DNA from: Coptis chinensis | Lineage: Eukaryota; Streptophyta; Magnoliopsida; Ranunculales; Ranunculaceae | Direction: 5' to 3' | NCBI GenBank assembly: GCA_015680905.1 | Contig: CM027382.1 | Span: 25,207,501-25,271,500 of the forward strand | Length of the DNA stretch: 64,000 bases | In this document: piece after piece, positions 59,623-64,000 of the stretch | Layout: each line of letters opens with the position of its first letter | Position numbering within the stretch: the first letter of the stretch is position 1 | The notes under the pieces: model-generated | Databases searched by the model: none | What the model was told of the DNA's origin: nothing | The model's input: only the letters and a program-made list of their open reading frames with translations | Position numbers and translations under genes: made by a program

Positions 59623-62432
59623 ATGGTGTGCACTTCTTCACTCCAACCACGTCTCCTTTCTTCCTTTGTTGGTGACCTTCTCATTCACTCAACAGCACAA
59701 CAACCTCTTCACCATATCTTTCGTTACACCCAAGGTGCTTTTTTCTTTTTTGTTTGGTCTACATATCTAATTATTCTATTGACTAGTACATTTTCTTTTT
59801 TGGTAGGAGGAAAGAATTGTGCATCAAAAAACTTATCAAGAACGTTTTCGGGCTTAACCGATCTCTTATTCAGTAAAAGGTATGCTACATAATCTACTCA
59901 TTTGTCAATTTTCTTGCGTTTTAGTTGGCAACTATCAAAGTTTTGCTACTCAGGTAGACTTACATGATGAAGCATATTTAATCTAACAAAAACACATTTG
60001 CTTCTGTTCGTTTCACTATATGCTTTATAGTGTCATTTACTTATATATATATATATATATATAAAAATATCCGACCCGTGTTTGTCTGCGTGCATCCTTG
60101 TGTCTATCTGTTTGTGTTTATTTTTCACCCATGGTTACTTTTACAAACAATAAATTACATTTTCCAGGAATAATGACTCCCAAAAGAGTGGACGCAAACG
60201 TCTAAGTCCTGGGAAGGTGTCTCCTCGACGGCCAGTTCCGGATCATATACCCAGGCCTTCTTATGTCACTTCAGGGCAGTCACCTGGAATTGCAAGTGGA
60301 CCAGAAGTGCATGATGAAAAGGGGAAGGAATGCATGAGAGCTGCTGGAAGGCTTGCAGCGCAGGTCTTGGAATATGCTGGGACTTTAGTCAAGGTGAACC
60401 CTAGAATATTTTTCCTCTTGTAGCTTCGGTAAAACTTAAAAATATGATCATCGTGAAATTGTGTAGTAGCATTTTACTGTGGTAAGTTACTGATTTAAGT
60501 TAAGATTTGGTATCACATTTGTATGCAAAGGTTAAATCATGTTCTTCATGCGTTCATACAAATGTAATCCTCAAAACTGGCTTGTGTTGGGAAGATTGTA
60601 GTTAATTGATTTTGTCTGCAGTTTCTTAAGTTTTGACTATTCATTACCTCTTATCAGTTCGGGTTCATATAGGTTCGGTGGAGGGCAAACCCGAAACCAA
60701 ACCAACATCTTATCGGTACTCAAAATTGAACCCATTACCAAATTGAAACCAAATTACCAAAACCTAAACCGCTTTTTATCAGTTTGTTTCGGGTCAGTTA
60801 TTGGGTTATCGAAATCCATTGACAGCCCTAGTCGTACCATTAGCAACCAACTTGGGGATAACATCTGGATTGGGAAGAATGGGCCTTGAAAAGCTTTCGG
60901 GGAAATACATGGGAATAACACTAGGGTTTGTGGGAATGAACAAACAATGGGGATTTAGTGAGTTTAGTCTATCCTAGAGAGGGAACATGTAGATGATCAT
61001 GTTGACTAACTCGGTGCATCTCTAGCAATGGCATTGTTGCTAGTGATAGGGTGGAAAGTTGGGGCCTTTGAGTCGTCGTTTGGGGCGTAATTTCTCTTTT
61101 AAAAGAGCTTTACGGAATTGCTAAGAGGTCTTAGGAGGTGTCTAGTCTGCTTGTGCTCTGGTTGCACCTTGTAAGTGAGCTTCTCTCTCACGCTTGTACC
61201 ACATTTTGCAACCATATGAATAAAACTTACTTATCCAAAAAAAAAAAAAAAATAAAGGAGGCCTTATATCAAATAAGTATACTAACAATAATAACAAAAA
61301 TATGCCGATAAAAGAGGAAGTAGTTCTTTCTTGACGCTCTGGGTTCATTTGCTTTGTATCTGTTCTGAGTACTTGAGTAGGCAGACGCAAATTGCCAAAT
61401 ATTTTGCTACCTATCACATTATAAATCAAAATCAACAATGCGTTGATGATGCTCTTAGAGGACATTGTTATTCTACAATGCCACATAGGATTATTTTTCA
61501 CTCCAAAATGGTACTGTTTCTATCCTATATACCAATGCGGCAATGTTGCCTTTCATCAGAAAGCTTCAATCTTGAACATAATTTTGCAGTATAGCCTCAA
61601 GCTTTATTTATAGTTATGACTTATAAATTATCGAAAAGGCTTAGACAGATTTGGACTTGGAATATAGGCTGAATTACGATTGTAAGAATAGGTGGATTAA
61701 ATTAGGTATGTTAGCCAGTTAGTGGAGTTGATCTTTGCTTGACATGAGAACATGATTGTCGCTTTTTGGCAGCCAGGCATAAAGACTGACGAAATTGATG
61801 AAGCAGTTCACCAGATGATTATCGATAATGGAGCTTACCCTTCCCCTCTTGGTTATGGAGGCTTTCCAAAAAGTGTCTGCACATCAGTAAATGAATGCAT
61901 TTGCCATGGGATACCAGATTCTCGTGCCCTTGAGGTTCATATCACTACAATTTTTCATCAATACTGCTATATAATTATACTTAGTCGGGGGAAGAAGATG
62001 AATTTTATTAACACATGTTTTCTTTTGCAGGATGGAGATATAGTTAATATTGATGTTACTGTTTTTCTGAATGTAAGTTTTCATAATAGCCAAGATTTCA
62101 GTTCTTAAATAATGAGCTTGTGTGCATCAAAGTATGTAGAATGGATTCCAATTGCATCACACTGTTCACACACATCTTTATATTTGAGCTTTTGAAATAT
62201 TCATGATACCGGTTGTTCGTAAGTGGTATCATTATTTGTAATTGTTCTATTATCCTACAATGAGAATCATTAAACTTCAAAAGGTTCATGCTGATGCTGA
62301 TTGCTGAGGTCCTAGCTTTCTTTGATGCTTTAGTTGATTTATTTACCTGATTATATGCAGGGATATCATGGTGATACATCAACAACATTCTTTTGCGGAA
62401 ATGTTGATGACAGAGTCAGGAAACTGGTCGAG
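59623..62432 (+). CDS. Methionine aminopeptidase type 1, organellar form (MAP1B/C/D-like), first six exons
   Basis: The enzyme removes N-terminal methionine from new proteins, here probably in plastids or mitochondria. Six GT-AG exons join in frame to 229 codons: 59623-59734, 59807-59879, 60168-60393, 61773-61934, 62031-62072, 62361-62432. The first ~65 residues ([20 protein letters not shown] and on, rich in S, R and H, poor in acids) suit a transit peptide. Exon 3 has [15 protein letters not shown] and [20 protein letters not shown]. Exon 4 has [40 protein letters not shown]. Exons 5 and 6 give [14 protein letters not shown] and [13 protein letters not shown], with the two metal-binding Asp residues (IDVT, HGDT). 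The remaining His and Glu ligands must be encoded past 64000. The closest relatives recalled are MAP1D-type proteins; member identity is not certain. Confidence 0.93.
60394..61772 (+). other. Large intron 3 of the methionine aminopeptidase gene, with transposon remnants
   Basis: The 1.38-kb intron holds a hAT-type MITE fragment at about 60655-60832: GTTCGGGTTCATATAGGTTC and GAAACCAAACC words, ending GACAGCCCTAG, a frequent hAT end. At 60833-61254 follows a retroposon-like stretch ending in a 17-base A tail (61219-61235 region). No target duplications were confirmed. A TA microsatellite lies in the previous intron at 60041-60062. Confidence 0.45.
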
Positions 62433-62605
62433 GTAGAATGTTGGAACTTTAACCTTTTGCTACTTCATGTAATATACTGTGGGTTTCTCTTCATATTAGT
62501 TTGCCAAACTATTCCTTTCCTGTTTCTTTTATTAATCTGTGATCAAATATTGTAGGAACTTAGTAAACAAGATAATTAGGACATTGAGTGTTTTTCTTGG
62601 GTTGG

Positions 62606-62991
62606 GGTGGAAGCATAGTACAAAATATCAGGATATGAATGTTTATCGATACTCAATTTCTTGATATGTATCGTGGATGTATACCCCTCTTTGGGGATAT
62701 TTTACATTGTTTGATATGCAAATATCGTGGATATATCTAAAATATCGACAAATATTGTGGATAGTGTGGATATTTTTTGATATATCACGATATATCATTT
62801 ATATTTATTTGAAATATAATGGTAAATATTAAATAAAATTGTTATCTAAACAAAATATCGCAAAATATCGCAATATATCATAAATTTCGTCAAAATATCA
62901 CCGATATTTGCAATTGTATATATCTCTAAATTTATCGCGATATTTATGTATCTTTTGCTGAAATTGCGATATTTTGTACTATGGGTGGAAG
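62606..62991. mobile_element. Complete hAT-type MITE (ATATCG family) in the aminopeptidase gene
   Basis: The ends are CATAGTACAAAATATC and, exactly inverted, GATATTTTGTACTATG (62614-62983, 370 bp). They are flanked by GGTGGAAG on both sides (62606-62613 and 62984-62991), an 8-bp duplication as in hAT elements. The interior consists of ATATCG/CGATAT words in both orientations and has no ORF. This copy is the reference for the split copy at 27404/53530. Confidence 0.88.
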
Positions 62992-64000
62992 ACACCATCG
63001 TTTAGAAACAACTAAATCATTGTTGCTGTTAAAATTATTGTTATTTTCATTTCTGATTTAGGATTATGTTAATGAAAAGCGTGAGACCAAAGCAAACACA
63101 ATGAAGGAAAATTAAGCAGAATATCCCTATAACTATTGACTCTATTGACTCACTCGTCACCATTATCAAAGCTTGTAATATCCTCTTGTTTGTTTAGTTA
63201 CCCAAGCTGCTTGGTGGCTTCATTTGTTTAGTGATTATTTCTGGTTTTCATAGACATTTAGTAGGTTGGTTGATCTGAATGGTACTGGTGAATAGCTGTC
63301 ACATATTGATCTGCGTTTAGTTTTATTTTTTAAATTATTAAAAGTGCAGTTGGGATGGGATGACATGAGTTCTACAAGATCACATTTTGTTGAAGCTCTG
63401 AAAAGGTCATGCTACAATTGGTCTTAAATATTGTTCTTGGAGTATGCAATTTGAGACGTTGTAACTTTTAAGTAGGTGAGTAGTATTTTGAAGGTTTGAG
63501 GGTTTTCTCAATGTGTGGATAACTACTTGTATCTCTGTGAATGAAACTGGAAATATATGTGTGATGTAAAAAAAAAAACAATTCATCTTCTGTGACGAGC
63601 GTTTGTTCTTGAGTTAGTATTATTATATACAGTAAATGTTACTGGCCAGTGACCACCTGGATACACCTTTCTTCGCTGATCTGTGGGGATTGGGGAAATA
63701 TAAATAAACTACTAGTCCAATGTAGTAACTTGCTCTCTGATCTGTGATCTTGGAGTATCAAGTCTATGCTTCTTTTTTTCTTTGTTTTTTTTTCGTGGTA
63801 TCCACAATAGGCAAGATTTAAAGGTGGATTCGATGGTTATGGAATCTGCCCGTAGAAAACTTTGAAAAGTAACTCGTCATGCTATTTGTTGGTTCGTGTG
63901 ACTGGACCGATGGAGCAGATCAATCGGATCTTTTTGTGATAAATCCTCACCCCTTGAGTAAATAATCATCAAATTTAGGAAATGATGTGGTATTGGGTCT
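62992..64000 (+). other. Intron 6 of the aminopeptidase gene continuing past the window
   Basis: After exon 6 (donor at 62433) no further aminopeptidase exon is found up to the window end, although the gene lacks its C-terminal half. The interval is AT-rich with T/A runs (63568, 63770-63792) and no ORF with motifs. The intron is therefore more than 1.5 kb or a distant exon lies outside. Confidence 0.5.

Noticed and set aside
59411-59770. 119-codon plus-strand ORF over the aminopeptidase start
   Set aside because: It overlaps exon 1 in another frame and reads through the intron; the aminopeptidase frame is supported by later exons.
1-64000. tRNA, rRNA or telomere-type genes
   Set aside because: I found no cloverleaf with A and B boxes, no rRNA segments and no TTTAGGG arrays by eye; a tRNA scan was not possible.

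Overview
This is eukaryotic nuclear DNA from a flowering plant, probably a eudicot. The evidence is GT-AG introns in AT-rich DNA, a KRP-type CDK inhibitor, an organellar-type methionine aminopeptidase, and plant-specific transposon lineages (Tat-type and Athila-like Ty3 elements, CACTA, hAT, Harbinger-type MITEs). The species cannot be read from the sequence.

Only two host genes look functional. One is a four-exon KRP/ICK gene on the minus strand (6550-7430), which reads through to 190 residues. The other is the first six exons of a type 1 methionine aminopeptidase on the plus strand (59623-62432), which runs off the right edge. A two-exon scrap of a purple acid phosphatase gene (52694-53045) sits among transposons. 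Almost everything else is transposable-element sequence.

Layout. 1-2902: minus-strand end of a Ty3 Tat-type element (LTR plus degenerate gag) inserted in an older LTR remnant. 3049-4399: element with inverted ends and a degenerate ORF. 6550-7430: KRP gene. 8334-8800: minisatellite or MITE. 10322-23358: complete Tat-type Ty3 element with 5-bp target duplication CCAGT, decayed gag-pro-RT-dual RNase H-integrase, six ~140-bp tandem repeats and an antisense gene region. 24150-24613: Harbinger-type MITE with TTA duplication. 27404-53530: the two ends of one small hAT-type MITE, with 8-bp duplication CCCCAGTC on the outside, separated by about 26 kb. Inside those 26 kb are LTR scraps, ~418-bp triplicate repeats, a minus-strand hAT transposase pseudogene split by a gag-protease-only Athila-like element (34114-43728, duplication AGCAT), a LINE-like tail, a 4.36-kb CACTA element (duplication AAG) and the phosphatase scrap. 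54108-57948: second CACTA element (duplication TTT). 58150-59282: hAT-type MITEs. 59623-64000: methionine aminopeptidase gene, with further MITEs in its introns.

The order of events can be partly read from nesting: a MITE was split by a large insertion containing a hAT element, and that hAT transposase was later split by the Athila-like element. The least ordinary features are the antisense gene of the Tat element, which carries a second, diverged copy of its downstream module; the split MITE; and the Athila-like element whose two LTRs differ almost only in U3.
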